A DNA stretch of 64,000 nt from assembly GCA_963765195.1 (NCBI GenBank), contig CAVXVV010000043.1, forward strand, positions 1 to 64,000. The letters run 5' to 3'. The first letter of the stretch is position 1. Each line of letters begins with the position of its first letter. The translations under genes and the position numbers were made by a program. Under the pieces are notes generated by a model. It was given only the letters and a program-made list of their open reading frames with translations, was not told the DNA's origin and did not search any database. The DNA is from DASRDR01 sp963765195 (GTDB lineage Bacteria > Methylomirabilota > Methylomirabilia > Rokubacteriales > DASRDR01). Positions 52,084 through 61,489 of this stretch are shown here, piece after piece.

Positions 52084-53091
52084 ATGGGCAAGCGCGAGCA
52101 GAATCGGCTGAGGACCGGGGTCATCGGCGCCGGCCACATGGGGCAGTACCACATCCTGGTCTTCGCCGAGCTGTGGGACGTGGAGCTGATCGGCATCGTG
52201 GACGCCGACGCGGGGAAGGCGGCGCGTCTGGCCGCCCAGTACGACACGCAGGCCTTCACCGACTACCGGGAGCTGTTCGGCAAGGTGGACGTGGTGTCCA
52301 TCGCGGTGCCCACGCCGCTCCACTTCGAGATCGCCAAGGAGTGCCTCGAGGCGGGGATCAGCGTCCTGGTGGAGAAGCCCCTCACCTCCACGCTCGAGCA
52401 CGCCCGGGACCTCTTCCGCATCGCGCGCGCCCAGAACGTCGTCCTGCACGTCGGTCACGTGGAGCGGTTCAACGGCGCCGTCCAGGAGCTGCGCAAGATC
52501 GTCGCGAACCCCATCCTGGTCGAGTCCCGCCGGCTGGGCCCGTTCGTTTCCCGCGTGCAGCACGACACGGTGGTCATGGACCTCATGATCCACGACGTCG
52601 ACATCGTGCTGGGGCTGGTGGACAGCGAGGTGCGCCGGATCACCGCGGCGGGCGCGCGGGTGCACTCCACCCGCTCGGACGTCGCCAACGTGCAGATCCT
52701 GTTCGAGAGCGGGACGGTGGCCAACATCACGGCCAGCCGGGCGACCGAGCACAAGGTCCGCACGCTCGCGATCACCCAGCCTGACGCCTACATCTTCCTC
52801 GACTACACCGACCAGGACATCCAGATCCACCGGCGCGCCGCGTCCGAGTATGTCCTGAACCGCGAGTCGATCCGCTACCGGCAGGAATCCTTCGTGGAGC
52901 ACCTGTTCGTTCACAAGGAGAACCCGCTCAAGCTGGAGATCCTGCACATCCTCAAGGCGGTGCGCGAGGCGCAGCGGACCGGGAGCGTCGAGCTCCTCGA
53001 GCAGGACGACGTGCGCTCGCTCGCCGTGGCGCTCGAGATCGAGCGCATGATCGAAGAGGGTCGGCCGCACCTCGACTGGCCGCCCCGCTGA
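52084..53091 (+). CDS. Gfo/Idh/MocA family oxidoreductase (GnnA-like position)
   Basis: A 335-residue NAD(P)-dependent oxidoreductase. The Rossmann start is TGVIGAGHMGQYH and the family motif EKPLT (VLVEKPLTSTLEHA) is present. The substrate-domain segment HVGHVERFNGAVQEL follows. It sits between lpxA and lpxI, where similar genes occur in other lipid A clusters. Some, such as GnnA, oxidise UDP-GlcNAc at C3 so that GnnB can make the 3-amino sugar used for amide-linked lipid A. No GnnB-type aminotransferase is in this window, so the reaction is uncertain. Confidence 0.85.
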   Translation: MGKREQNRLRTGVIGAGHMGQYHILVFAELWDVELIGIVDADAGKAARLAAQYDTQAFTDYRELFGKVDVVSIAVPTPLHFEIAKECLEAGISVLVEKPLTSTLEHARDLFRIARAQNVVLHVGHVERFNGAVQELRKIVANPILVESRRLGPFVSRVQHDTVVMDLMIHDVDIVLGLVDSEVRRITAAGARVHSTRSDVANVQILFESGTVANITASRATEHKVRTLAITQPDAYIFLDYTDQDIQIHRRAASEYVLNRESIRYRQESFVEHLFVHKENPLKLEILHILKAVREAQRTGSVELLEQDDVRSLAVALEIERMIEEGRPHLDWPPR

Positions 53092-53096
53092 GCGGC

Positions 53097-53916
53097 ATGA
53101 CCGAAGCGCTCGGCCTGGTCGGCGGGGCCGGGACGCTTCCGGCGCTCATGGCCCGCGAGGCCCGGCGGGCCGGGTGGCGGGTGGTCGCGTTCGCCCTCGC
53201 CGCCTCCGAGCCTCTCGACCCGCACGCGGACCGCGTCGTGCCCTGCCGGCTCGGCGACGTGGGGCCCATCCTGTCGGTCCTCGGCGAGGAGAAGATCCGG
53301 CACGTGGTGCTCGCGGGACGGGTCCGGAAGGACGTGCTGTTCCAGGGCGCCCAGCTGGACGCGGCCGCGCAGCAGCCTCCTGTCCCAAGCCGCCGACTGG
53401 TCCGACGACAGCCTCCTCGAGACCGCGCTGCAGGGGCTCGCGGCGATGGGCATCGAGGTGCTCGACCAGCGGACGTTCCTCGCCCCCTGGCTGGTGCCCG
53501 CCGGCCTGGTCGCCGGGCCGCCGGTTCCCCCGGCGCTCGAGAGCGACGTGGCGCGCGCGCTCCAGCTGGCGCGGGACATGGCGGAGCGCGGCGTGGGCCA
53601 GACGGTCGTGCTGCGCGCCGGCTCGGTGGCGGCGGTCGAGGCGATGGAGGGCACCGACGAGGCCGTGCGCCGGGGTCTCACCCTGGCCGGCCGCGGCGCG
53701 GTCGTGGCCAAGTCTCCGGGGCGCGCGCACGACTATCGTCTCGACGTGCCCACCGTCGGTCCGGACACGGTCGAGCGCTGCACGGCCGGCGGCGCCGCCG
53801 TGCTGGCGCTCGCGGCGGGGCGCGTCCTGCTGCTCGACCGCGAGCGCGTGGAGGCGGAAGCGGCGCGGGCGGGGATGAGCGTTGTCGGCGTCGCGGAGCG
53901 GCCGGGCATCGATTGA
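53097..53916 (+). pseudogene. lpxI: UDP-2,3-diacylglucosamine pyrophosphatase LpxI (one frameshift)
   Basis: LpxI (DUF1009) cleaves UDP-2,3-diacylglucosamine to lipid X and replaces LpxH in many phyla. The N-terminal half (LGLVGGAGTLPALMAREARR to HVVLAGRVRKDVLF) and the C-terminal half (LSQAADWSDDSLLETALQG to KSPGRAHDYRLDVPTVGPDT) are both clear. The frame changes near 53370-53385 in gcggccgcgcagcagcc, a GC-rich repeat. The ATG is six bases after the oxidoreductase. The conserved surroundings suggest a consensus error. Confidence 0.85.
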
Positions 53917-55051
53917 CGTGCTGCTGGTAGCCGGCGAGGCCTCCGGGGACCTCCACGGGGCCACGCTGGCCAGCGCGCTCTCGGCGCTGGCGCCCGGCGT
54001 CCGGATCGCGGGGATGGGCGGAGAGCGGATGGCCGCCGCGGGCGTCCGACTCCTCCGGCGCGTGGAGCGAGTGACCGTGGTCGGGGGGACCGAGGCCTTC
54101 GGCCGGCTCCCCGCGCTCTGGTCGGCGTTCAAGGCGCTCCAGAGCCAGCTCAAGTATCGGCGCCCCCGCGTGCTCGTCCTGATCGATTTCCCCGAGTTCA
54201 ACATGCGGCTGGCCCGCGTGGCGCGTCGGCTCGGCGTCCCCGTCGTGTACTTCGTGGCCCCGCAGCTCTGGGCCTGGCGGCCCCGAAGGATCCAGGCCAT
54301 GGCGCGGGACGTGAGTCGCGTCCTCGCGATCTTCCCGTTCGAGGTCGGCCTCTACCAGGAGGCGGGGGTTCCCGTGGAGTTCGTCGGCCATCCGGTGCTG
54401 GACGTCCTGCCGGAGTTCGACCGCGATGCGGCGCGCCAGGGGCTCGCGGCGGACGGCGAGACGCTCGTGGGCCTCCTCCCGGGCAGCCGGGACGCCGAGG
54501 TGCGACGGCACCTGCCCGTGCTGCTCGGGGCGGCCCAGCGCATCAGGGCGCGCCGGCCGGGGACGCGCTTCGCCCTGCCGGTCGCCGGCACCATCCCGCC
54601 GGGGGGGATCGCCGAGGCCGTGCGCGCCTCCGGACTTTCGGTCGAGGTGCTGCCCGGCGAGGCCTACCGGGTGATGGCCGCGGCCGACCTCCTTTTGGTC
54701 GCCTCGGGCACCGCCACGCTCGAGGCCGCGTGCTACGGCGCGCCGATGGTCGTGCTGTACCGACTCTCCGCGCTGTCGCACGCCATCGCCCGCCGGCTCG
54801 TGCGCGGGGTGTCGCACATCAGTCTTCCCAACATCATTGCGGGCCGCGAGATCGTCCGCGAGCTGATCCAGGACGAGGCCACGCCCGCTGCGGTCGCGGC
54901 GGCGGGCCTCGATCTGCTCGAGAACGAGGTGACCCGGGCGGCGCAGCGGGCGGCGCTGCTCGAGGTCCGGAGCCGGCTGGGCGAGGCCGGCGCCGGCGAG
55001 CGCGCGGCCCGCGCTGTCTTGCGGGAGCGCGATGGGACGGCCGGTCGCTGA
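53882..55051 (+). CDS. lpxB: Lipid-A-disaccharide synthase
   Basis: A 389-residue (or shorter) GT19 enzyme that joins lipid X and UDP-diacylglucosamine. Motifs: LLVAGEASGDLHGA at the start, FPEFNMRLARVARR, VVYFVAPQLWAWRP, FVGHPVLD, LLPGSRDAEVRRHLP and the donor-site VASGTATLEAA. A TTG at 53882 overlaps lpxI, while a GTG at 53918 begins directly after the lpxI stop and gives 377 residues. The second is equally plausible. lpxI-lpxB adjacency fits the pathway order. Confidence 0.93.
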   Translation: MSASRSGRASIDVLLVAGEASGDLHGATLASALSALAPGVRIAGMGGERMAAAGVRLLRRVERVTVVGGTEAFGRLPALWSAFKALQSQLKYRRPRVLVLIDFPEFNMRLARVARRLGVPVVYFVAPQLWAWRPRRIQAMARDVSRVLAIFPFEVGLYQEAGVPVEFVGHPVLDVLPEFDRDAARQGLAADGETLVGLLPGSRDAEVRRHLPVLLGAAQRIRARRPGTRFALPVAGTIPPGGIAEAVRASGLSVEVLPGEAYRVMAAADLLLVASGTATLEAACYGAPMVVLYRLSALSHAIARRLVRGVSHISLPNIIAGREIVRELIQDEATPAAVAAAGLDLLENEVTRAAQRAALLEVRSRLGEAGAGERAARAVLRERDGTAGR

Positions 55052-55769
55052 GCCCGAGCTCGATCCCGCGCCTTCTCGCGAGCGGCGGCGGCCGGGCCTC
55101 GCGCTGGCGACGTCGCGCCCCGTCGTCGCCCTGGGCCGAGGGATGGTGCGCGCGCTCGCGGCAACCCTCCGCCTGCGGGAGTTCCCGTCTCCGGGCGTCG
55201 AGGCCATCTGGCGCGACCGGACGCCGACGATCTACACCGTGTGGCACGGGCAGATCCTGCTCCTGCCGCTCATCTACGGCCGGCGTCACCGGCTCCACGC
55301 GCTGACGAGCCGCTCCCGTGACGGCGAGATCCTGAGCCGGTTCGTGCAGGGCTTCGGCATCCGGGTGGTGCGTGGCTCGTCGTCCCGAGGGGGTTCGCGG
55401 GCGCTCCTCACGCTGGCGCGCGTGATCCGCGAGACGGGCGAGAACGCGCTGATAGTGCCCGACGGGCCGCGGGGGCCGCGGCGTATCGCGCAGAACGGCG
55501 CCGTCATGCTGGCGAAGATGACCGGGGCGCCCATGGTGCCGCTCGCCTTCGGCGCGGCGCCCTGCCGTGTCCTGGGTTCGTGGGATGCCTTCATCGTGCC
55601 GTATCCGTTCGCCCGGGCGGTCGTGGTGTTCGGCGAGCCGATCGGCGTCGCGCGCGACGCGGAGCGGGAGGTGCTCGAGGCGAAGCGCCAGGAGCTGGAG
55701 TCGGCCTTGAACCACGTGAGCGCCGAGGCGGCTCGCGTGGCCGGCGGAAGCCATGTACCGGCTCTATAG
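55032..55769 (+). CDS. Lysophospholipid acyltransferase family protein (DUF374)
   Basis: A 245-residue protein of the DUF374 acyltransferase family. The acyltransferase-type motif is TVWHGQILLLPLIYG with the His, followed by SRSRDGEILSRFVQGFGIRVVRGSS and PDGPRGPRR. It overlaps both lpxB and waaA, so it is part of the lipid A operon. DUF374 proteins are predicted to acylate lipid A or a phospholipid. A role as the late (secondary) lipid A acyltransferase before or after Kdo transfer is inferred from position only. The msbA flippase gene often found here is absent. Confidence 0.85.
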   Translation: MGRPVAEPELDPAPSRERRRPGLALATSRPVVALGRGMVRALAATLRLREFPSPGVEAIWRDRTPTIYTVWHGQILLLPLIYGRRHRLHALTSRSRDGEILSRFVQGFGIRVVRGSSSRGGSRALLTLARVIRETGENALIVPDGPRGPRRIAQNGAVMLAKMTGAPMVPLAFGAAPCRVLGSWDAFIVPYPFARAVVVFGEPIGVARDAEREVLEAKRQELESALNHVSAEAARVAGGSHVPAL

Positions 55770-57048
55770 CCTCGTCCTGGCTCTGCTGGCTCTCGGATAT
55801 CTCCCGCTGTTCCTGATCCGCAAGGTCTGGGGCGCGGGCTATCCGGTCGCGCTCCGGGAGCGTTTCGGGTTCATCCGGGTCCCGCCGCCGCCCACGCCCG
55901 CCGGGCGCTTCTGGGTGCACGCGGTGTCGGTAGGGGAGGTGATGGCGGCCGTCCCGCTGGTGCAGGCGCTCCGCGTCCGCTGGCCAGCGGCCGACATCGT
56001 CGTCTCCACGGTGACCGCCACCGGCGACCGCGTGGCGCGGGCCCGGCTGCCGGAGGCCGTGGCGACGCTCACGTTCCCCCTGGACTTCAGGGGAGCCGTC
56101 CGGCGCGCCGTCCGCGGGGTGAGCCCCGGCTGCTTCATCGCGCTCGAGACGGAGCTGTGGCCCAATCTCCTGCGGACCCTTCGCCAGTCGAAGGTCCCCG
56201 CCGTGCTCGCGAACGGCCGGATCTCCGACCGGTCCTACCGCCGCTACAAGCTGGTGCGCCCCCTCTTCCGGCGGGTGCTGGCGGACATGACCTTCTTCTG
56301 CATGCAGTCCGAGGAGGACGCGCGGCGGATCATCAGCCTCGGGGCGCCGCCCGAGCGGGTCCTCGTCACGGGTAACCTCAAGATGGAGGCGCCGTCGGGC
56401 GACGCCGGCGCCACGGAGCTGTGGCGCCGCTTGCTCCACCTCGGCCAGGCGCCGGTCGTCGTGGCGGGCAGCACGCATCGGGGCGAGGAGGCCCTCGTGC
56501 TCGATGCGTTCGAGGCGCTGCGACCGAAGGCCGAGGGCCTCCGCCTCGTCCTGGCCCCGCGGCATCCCGAGCGGCTGGACGAGGTCGAGAGCCTCGCCCA
56601 GAGCCGCGGTCTCGCCGTCGTCCGGCGGAGCCGGGTGAGCGCCGGGAGCGCGGCCCCCGTGATCCTGCTCGATACGATGGGCGAGCTGGCATCGCTCTAC
56701 GCCGTCGCCGACGTCATCTTCGTCGGGGGGAGCCTGGTCCCGATCGGCGGCCACAACGTGGTGGAGCCGGCGCTCCACGCGAAGGCAGTGGTGTTCGGCC
56801 CGCACATGACGAACTTCCGCGATGCCGCGGCGCTCCTGCTCCGCGCGGACGCCGCGGTCCAGGTGAAGGACGGCGCGGAGCTGACCGAGGCGCTCGGCCG
56901 ACTTCTCGGCGACGCCCCGGGGCGCGAGGCGCTCGGGCGGGCGGCCTGGAGCGCGGTGCGCGGCCACCAGGGCGCGTGCGTTCGCACCATCACCGCGCTG
57001 GAGCGCGTCCTGGCGGTGGCGGTGCCGCCCGGCGGGAGAGGCCGGTGA
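55753..57048 (+). CDS. waaA: 3-deoxy-D-manno-octulosonic acid transferase
   Basis: A 431-residue GT30 enzyme that adds Kdo to lipid IVA at the inner membrane. It has an N-terminal membrane anchor (LYSLVLALLALGYLPLFLI), the acceptor domain with WVHAVSVGEVMAAVPLV (catalytic Glu), the linker ETELWPNLLR, and the donor domain with VVAGSTHRGEEALV and the GGHNVVEPA loop. It overlaps lpxK by four bases (GTGA). Number of Kdo residues added is unknown. Confidence 0.94.
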   Translation: MYRLYSLVLALLALGYLPLFLIRKVWGAGYPVALRERFGFIRVPPPPTPAGRFWVHAVSVGEVMAAVPLVQALRVRWPAADIVVSTVTATGDRVARARLPEAVATLTFPLDFRGAVRRAVRGVSPGCFIALETELWPNLLRTLRQSKVPAVLANGRISDRSYRRYKLVRPLFRRVLADMTFFCMQSEEDARRIISLGAPPERVLVTGNLKMEAPSGDAGATELWRRLLHLGQAPVVVAGSTHRGEEALVLDAFEALRPKAEGLRLVLAPRHPERLDEVESLAQSRGLAVVRRSRVSAGSAAPVILLDTMGELASLYAVADVIFVGGSLVPIGGHNVVEPALHAKAVVFGPHMTNFRDAAALLLRADAAVQVKDGAELTEALGRLLGDAPGREALGRAAWSAVRGHQGACVRTITALERVLAVAVPPGGRGR

Positions 57049-58205
57049 CGAAGGAGACCGGCGCGTTCCGCCGGGGACGGCTCCTCCGCGCGTGGCGCGA
57101 AGGACGGGTCGGCCCGCTGGGCATCGTCCTGACGCCCGTGGCGTGGGCATATCGAGCCGGGTTCCTCGCGCGGGAAGCCGCCTACCGACGCGGATGGCTC
57201 GCGCGCGGGCGCCTGTCGTGCGCCGTGGTCTCCGTGGGGAACCTTGCCGTGGGCGGCACCGGGAAGACGCCGACGGTGGAGATGGTGGCGCGCTGGCTCG
57301 CCGAGGACGGGCGCCGCGTCGCGATCCTGAGCCGCGGCTACGGTCGCCGTCCCGGTGGGCCGGTGGAGCTCGTGTCCGACGGTGGCGAGCCGAGGCTGTC
57401 GGCCGAGCGCGCAGGCGACGAGCCACTGCTCCTGGCGCGCCGCCTTCCGGGGGTGGCCGTCGTGGTCGGGGCGGATCGGCTCGCGGCTGGGCGGTGGGCG
57501 GTCAGCGAGCTCCAGCCGGACGTCGTGCTGCTCGACGACGGCTTCCAGCAGCGTCGCCTTCTGAAGGACCTGGAGATCGTCTGCCTGGACGCCCGCGCCC
57601 CGTGGGGTCCGGGCGGGCTCTTTCCTCGGGGCACGCTCCGCGAGCCGCCGTCCGCTCTCGCGCGGGCGGATCTCGTCGTGCTGACGCGGGCCGACGGGCG
57701 CCGGAACCTCGCCGGCATGTTCCAGGAGATCCGGCAGTACGCGGGCGCGGCGCCCTGCCTCGCGGCTGACTACGCGATCGAGGGCCTCAGGGACCTCCAC
57801 TCGGGCACGCCCCACCCCCGCGAGGCGATCGCGGCGCGCGGCGTCCTTGCCTTTGCGGGCATCGCCGCCCCCGAACGCCTGGCCGAGGCCCTCGCCGGGT
57901 TGGGAGCGATCGTGCGCGGGGTCGTCGCGTTTCCGGATCACCACCGGTACACGCCCCACGACCTCGACGCGGTGACGCGGCGGGCTCGCGCGCTCGGCGC
58001 GAGCCTCCTCGTGACGACGGAAAAGGATGCGGTGCGGCTCGAGCCTTCGGCGCCGGGGCCCGCTGGCGGCGCCTTCCTGCCGGTCTGGGTGCTGGGCGTC
58101 CGCCTCGAGGCGGTCACGGGCGCGCCGGTGGACGCGTGGCGGGCGGCCCTTCGCGCCGGCGTCGAGCGGGCGGCGCGGGAGGGTCGGACGGGGACGCGAC
58201 CGTGA
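57045..58205 (+). CDS. lpxK: Tetraacyldisaccharide 4'-kinase
   Basis: A 386-residue kinase that phosphorylates the 4'-position of the lipid A disaccharide. It has the Walker A-type VGNLAVGGTGKTPTVEMVA, the ILSRGYGRR motif, the VLLDDGFQQRRLLKDLE catalytic stretch and the C-terminal PDHHRYTPHDL and TTEKDAVRL. GTG 57045 overlaps waaA. It overlaps the following heptosyltransferase start. In the usual pathway LpxK acts before WaaA, but gene order is reversed here. Confidence 0.94.
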   Translation: MTKETGAFRRGRLLRAWREGRVGPLGIVLTPVAWAYRAGFLAREAAYRRGWLARGRLSCAVVSVGNLAVGGTGKTPTVEMVARWLAEDGRRVAILSRGYGRRPGGPVELVSDGGEPRLSAERAGDEPLLLARRLPGVAVVVGADRLAAGRWAVSELQPDVVLLDDGFQQRRLLKDLEIVCLDARAPWGPGGLFPRGTLREPPSALARADLVVLTRADGRRNLAGMFQEIRQYAGAAPCLAADYAIEGLRDLHSGTPHPREAIAARGVLAFAGIAAPERLAEALAGLGAIVRGVVAFPDHHRYTPHDLDAVTRRARALGASLLVTTEKDAVRLEPSAPGPAGGAFLPVWVLGVRLEAVTGAPVDAWRAALRAGVERAAREGRTGTRP

Positions 58206-59228
58206 AGGCCAGGCCGATCGTGCCGGCGGAGGTGAAGCGCGCGCTGGTGCGCTTCCCGAACTGGCTCGGTGACACGGTCATGGCCGTGCCGACGTTGCGG
58301 GCCCTCCGGAGGGCGCTCCCGGGCGCGGAGGTCTGGTGCCTCGGCCCCTGGGTGCGGAGCGTCCTCGAGGCCGAGCCCGGGATCGCCCGACGTCTCGCGA
58401 CGCCCCGGGGCGTGAGCGCGCGACTGGCCCAGGCCCGGCGGCTCCGACCGTCGCGCGTCGACGTGGTCCTGCTGCTGCCGAGCTCGTTCGAGGCCGCGCT
58501 GGCCGGATGGCTGAGCGGGGCGCGCTGGCGTGTCGGCTTCGGCGAGGGTCGGAGCGCGCTCCTGACCCACGCCGTGCCGTCGCCGCCCGGCTGGGTCCAT
58601 CAGGTCGCGGCATACCTCGCCTTGCTCGCGCCCCTGGGAGTGGAAGCGCCGCCGGTCCCACCAACCCTCAAGGTTGACCCGGCCCGCCGGGTGGAAGCCC
58701 GGCGCCTGCTTCACGAGACGGACGTGCTGTCGGGGAAGCCGCGCGTCGGGCTCCAGCTCGGAGCGGCGCTCGGCCCGGCGAAGCTCTGGCCATCCGCTCG
58801 GATCGCCGAGCTGGCGATGCGTCTCGAGGCGCGCGGCGTCCAGCCCGTGCTGCTCGGCAGCCCGGACGCTCGGGGACTCGCCGACGCGGTCCAGGCGGCG
58901 GCCGCGGGACCGATTCGAAGCCTCGTCGGGCGCGACCATCCCAACCTGCTCCCGGCCCTGATCGGCGAGCTCGACGCGCTGGTCGGCGCGGACAGCGGCC
59001 CCGCCCACGTCGCGGCCGCCGTCGGCGTGCCCGCGGTGACGCTCTTCGGACCGCACCGATCCGCGGCTGACCGCTCCGCTCGGCGCCGGCCAGCAAGCGA
59101 TCTGGAACCAGCCGCCCTGCGCGCCGTGCTTCCTCCGCGAGTGCCCGATCGACCATCGCTGCCTCGAGGGCCTCGAGGTCGCCCAGGTGGAAGCCGCGGT
59201 CATGGCCGCGCTGGCGGGGCACCGGTGA
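58202..59228 (+). pseudogene. Heptosyltransferase (WaaF-like), frameshift near the C-terminus
   Basis: A GT9 heptosyltransferase that adds a heptose to the LPS core. It has VRFPNWLGDTVMAVPTLRAL, the donor motif GLQLGAALGPAKLWP and ADSGPAHVAAAVGVPAVTLFGP. After the last motif one extra base near 59055 (accgatccg context) shifts the frame. In the next frame it ends properly (TDPRLTAPLGAGQQAIWN, then CAPCFLRECPIDHRCL) and stops at 59226-59228. The four Cys tail is typical of WaaF. Without this correction the frame would run on into the next gene, giving a false fusion. The start near 58202 (GTG overlapping lpxK) is approximate. Confidence 0.82.
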
Positions 59229-60367
59229 GACCGCTGCGGATCCTCCACCTGGTGGCGAACCGCTGGTGGACCGGGAGCGCCGATCCGGCGCTGGACCTCG
59301 CGCGCTCTCTCATGGAGCGCGGCCACTCGGTCTGGTTCGGGTGCGTTCGCGGCGACGTGCTCGAGACCCACGTCCGCGAGGCCGGGGTGCCGCTGGTCGA
59401 GGCGATCTCGCTCGAGCGAACCGCGCTGCCCTGGCGGCTCGCTGCCCAGATCGGGACGGTGCGGCGCGCGCTGAAGGACCTCCGCATCGACGTGGTCCAC
59501 ACCCATCAGACCCACGACCACTGGCTCGCAGCGCTCGCACGGCGCGGGACCGCTGCTCGCCTCGTGCGCACCGTCCACCATCGTCGGGCCGTCCACGGGA
59601 CACCGGTCGCGCGCTGGCTCCTGCGCCAGACCGATGCCCTGATCGCGGTGAGCGAAGGGATCGCCGGCCGGCTCCGGTCGGTCGGCGCGGCCGAGACCCG
59701 CGTCTCGCTCGTGCCGGGCGCGGTCGATGCCGAGCGCTTCGACCCGAAGGCGGACGGCCGGGCCGTGCGGGGGGAGCTCGGTCTCGGCGACGACGCCCGG
59801 TGGCGGGCTGCGTGGGGCGCATGGTGCCGGGACGCGGCCACGACGTGCTCATCCGCGCGGCCGCGCGCCTCCGCGAGCGGCTGCCCGGGCTTCGCGTCGT
59901 GCTGATCGGCCGGGGTGAGCACCGGCCCGCCCTCGAGGCGCTCCGGCAGGAGCTTCGTCTCGAGGACACCTTGGTGTTCGCGGGCTACCGAGGGGCGGAT
60001 CTGCCGGCGATCCTTGCCGCACTGGACTGCCTCGTGCTGCTGGGCGCCGGATCGGAGGAGTCTTGCCGGGCCGTCCTCGAGGGCATGGCCGCGGGGCGCC
60101 CGGTCGTCGGCGCGCGGGTCGGCGCCGTGCCGGAGATCGTGGTCGACGGGGAGACGGGGTGGCTCGTCGACGCGACGCCGGAGGCCGTCGCCGCCTGCCT
60201 GGAGACTGCGCTCCGCGATCGGGAGCGGGGCCGCCGCATGGGGGCGGCCGGGCGTCGCCGGGTGGAGGCGCTGTTCACACCGCTCGCGGCGCGCGAGACT
60301 CGTGGAGGGCGTGTACGGGGGGGTGCTCGCCAAAGAAGCCTTTCCCACCGGTGAGGCATCAGTATAA
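59225..60367 (+). pseudogene. Family 4 glycosyltransferase (two frameshifts)
   Basis: A GT4-type glycosyltransferase of about 380 residues, probably acting on the LPS core. The N-terminal acceptor half has ILHLVANRWWTGSADPALDLA and VVHTHQTHDHWLAAL. The C-terminal donor half has VVLIGRGEHRPALE, FAGYRGADLPAILAALD and the E-x7-E-type GSEESCRAVLEGMAAGRPVV. The frame changes near 59800-59810 (before GCVGRMVPGRGHDVL) and near 60290 (before VEGVYGGVLAKEAFP). The GTG start overlaps the heptosyltransferase stop. The sugar it transfers is not recognisable. Confidence 0.82.
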
Positions 60368-60368
60368 T
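60363..60368 (+). promoter_or_regulatory. Promoter -10 element (TATAAT) before hldA
   Basis: A perfect TATAAT overlapping the stop of the family 4 glycosyltransferase, 75 bases before the hldA start. No good -35 is visible. The leader contains a 24-codon open frame (ATG 60376 to TAG 60450) that overlaps the hldA start; whether it is translated is unknown. Confidence 0.45.
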
Positions 60369-60442
60369 GGCGGCGATGAGTTACAGGGCACAAGTTCGCG
60401 TCGTCACGAGCCGAACCGCCTCGACGTCCCCCCGATTGGCCC

Positions 60443-61489
60443 GTGGGTAGCTCGGAGGTCGCCAACCTCCTCCGGGTGATTCGGGAGTTCGAGGGTCGCC
60501 GTGTCCTGGTGGTGGGCGACCTTGTGGCTGACGAGTACGTGTTCGGCCAGCCCGAGCGCGTCTCCCGGGAAGCCCCCGTGCTCATCCTCAAGTACCTCTC
60601 GCAGGAGACCCGGCTGGGGGGCGCGGCGAACGCCTGCCACAATCTCCGCACCCTGGGCGCCAAGGTCGTGCCGCTGGGAGTGGTCGGAGCCGATGCGGCA
60701 GGGGAGGCGCTCCGCCGCGCCCTGATCGAGCGCGGCATTCCGGTCGACGGCATCGTCCCGGTGCCGTCGCGGCCGACTCCGGTCAAGACCCGGATCCTCG
60801 GCGGAGGATGGGGATCTCGCTCCGCCCGCCAGCAGATCGTCCGCGTGGATCGCGAGCCGGAGGGGGCGATCCCGCCGGGCATCGAGACGCTGCTCGTCGA
60901 GCGGCTCCACGCCTACGCGGGCAAGGTCGACGCGGTGGTCCTGTCGGACTACGGCTATGGCACGATCACGCCGCGCATCCTCGCCGAGATCCGGGCGATG
61001 GAGGAGCGCGGGGTCATCGTGACGGCCGACTCGCGATACGACCTCCTGCGGTTCGACCACCTCACGGCCGCGACGCCGAGCGAGTCGGAGGTCGAGCATC
61101 TCCTGGGAACGTCGCTCGACGGGGACAAGGCCGTGGAGCAGGCCGGCTGGCAGCTTCTCGAGCGCCTCGGCGCCCGGTGCCTCCTCGTCACGCGCGGCGC
61201 GAAGGGGCTCGCGCTCTTCGAGAAGAGCGGCGACTCGACGTTCGTGCCGATCTTCGGGAGCGACGAGATCGCCGACGTCACCGGCGCGGGCGACACGGTC
61301 ATCAGCACCTTCACGCTGGCGCTGGCCAGCGGGGCGCGGCCCATCGAGGCCGCGCGGCTCTCGAACTATGCGGGCGGCCTCGTGGTCATGAAGCGCGGCA
61401 CGGCGACCGTGTCCCGGGACGAGCTCGCCGAGGCCGTGCGCCGCGACCTCGGGTCCGGAACGCACGATGGGGCGAGTGCTCGATCTTGA
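60443..61489 (+). CDS. hldA: D-glycero-beta-D-manno-heptose-7-phosphate kinase (HldA)
   Basis: A 348-residue PfkB-family sugar kinase. It has VLVVGDLVADEYVFG, the substrate-binding GGAANACHNLRTLG and the catalytic loop DVTGAGDTVISTFTLAL. It phosphorylates heptose 7-phosphate to the 1,7-bisphosphate for ADP-heptose synthesis. In enteric bacteria this is fused with the next gene as HldE; here the two are separate and overlap by 23 bases. HldB/GmhA/HldD partners are not in the window. Confidence 0.9.
   Translation: MGSSEVANLLRVIREFEGRRVLVVGDLVADEYVFGQPERVSREAPVLILKYLSQETRLGGAANACHNLRTLGAKVVPLGVVGADAAGEALRRALIERGIPVDGIVPVPSRPTPVKTRILGGGWGSRSARQQIVRVDREPEGAIPPGIETLLVERLHAYAGKVDAVVLSDYGYGTITPRILAEIRAMEERGVIVTADSRYDLLRFDHLTAATPSESEVEHLLGTSLDGDKAVEQAGWQLLERLGARCLLVTRGAKGLALFEKSGDSTFVPIFGSDEIADVTGAGDTVISTFTLALASGARPIEAARLSNYAGGLVVMKRGTATVSRDELAEAVRRDLGSGTHDGASARS

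Noticed and set aside
58136..59905. A single long frame joining a heptosyltransferase to a family 4 glycosyltransferase (apparent fusion protein).
   Set aside because: The heptosyltransferase has a normal C-terminus and stop in the next frame (59226-59228) and the second enzyme has its own GTG at 59225. A one-base indel creates the fusion.
60376..60450. A 24-codon leader frame before hldA as a real peptide gene.
   Set aside because: No ribosome-binding site, no comparison sequence and no regulatory residue pattern. Only noted with the promoter.
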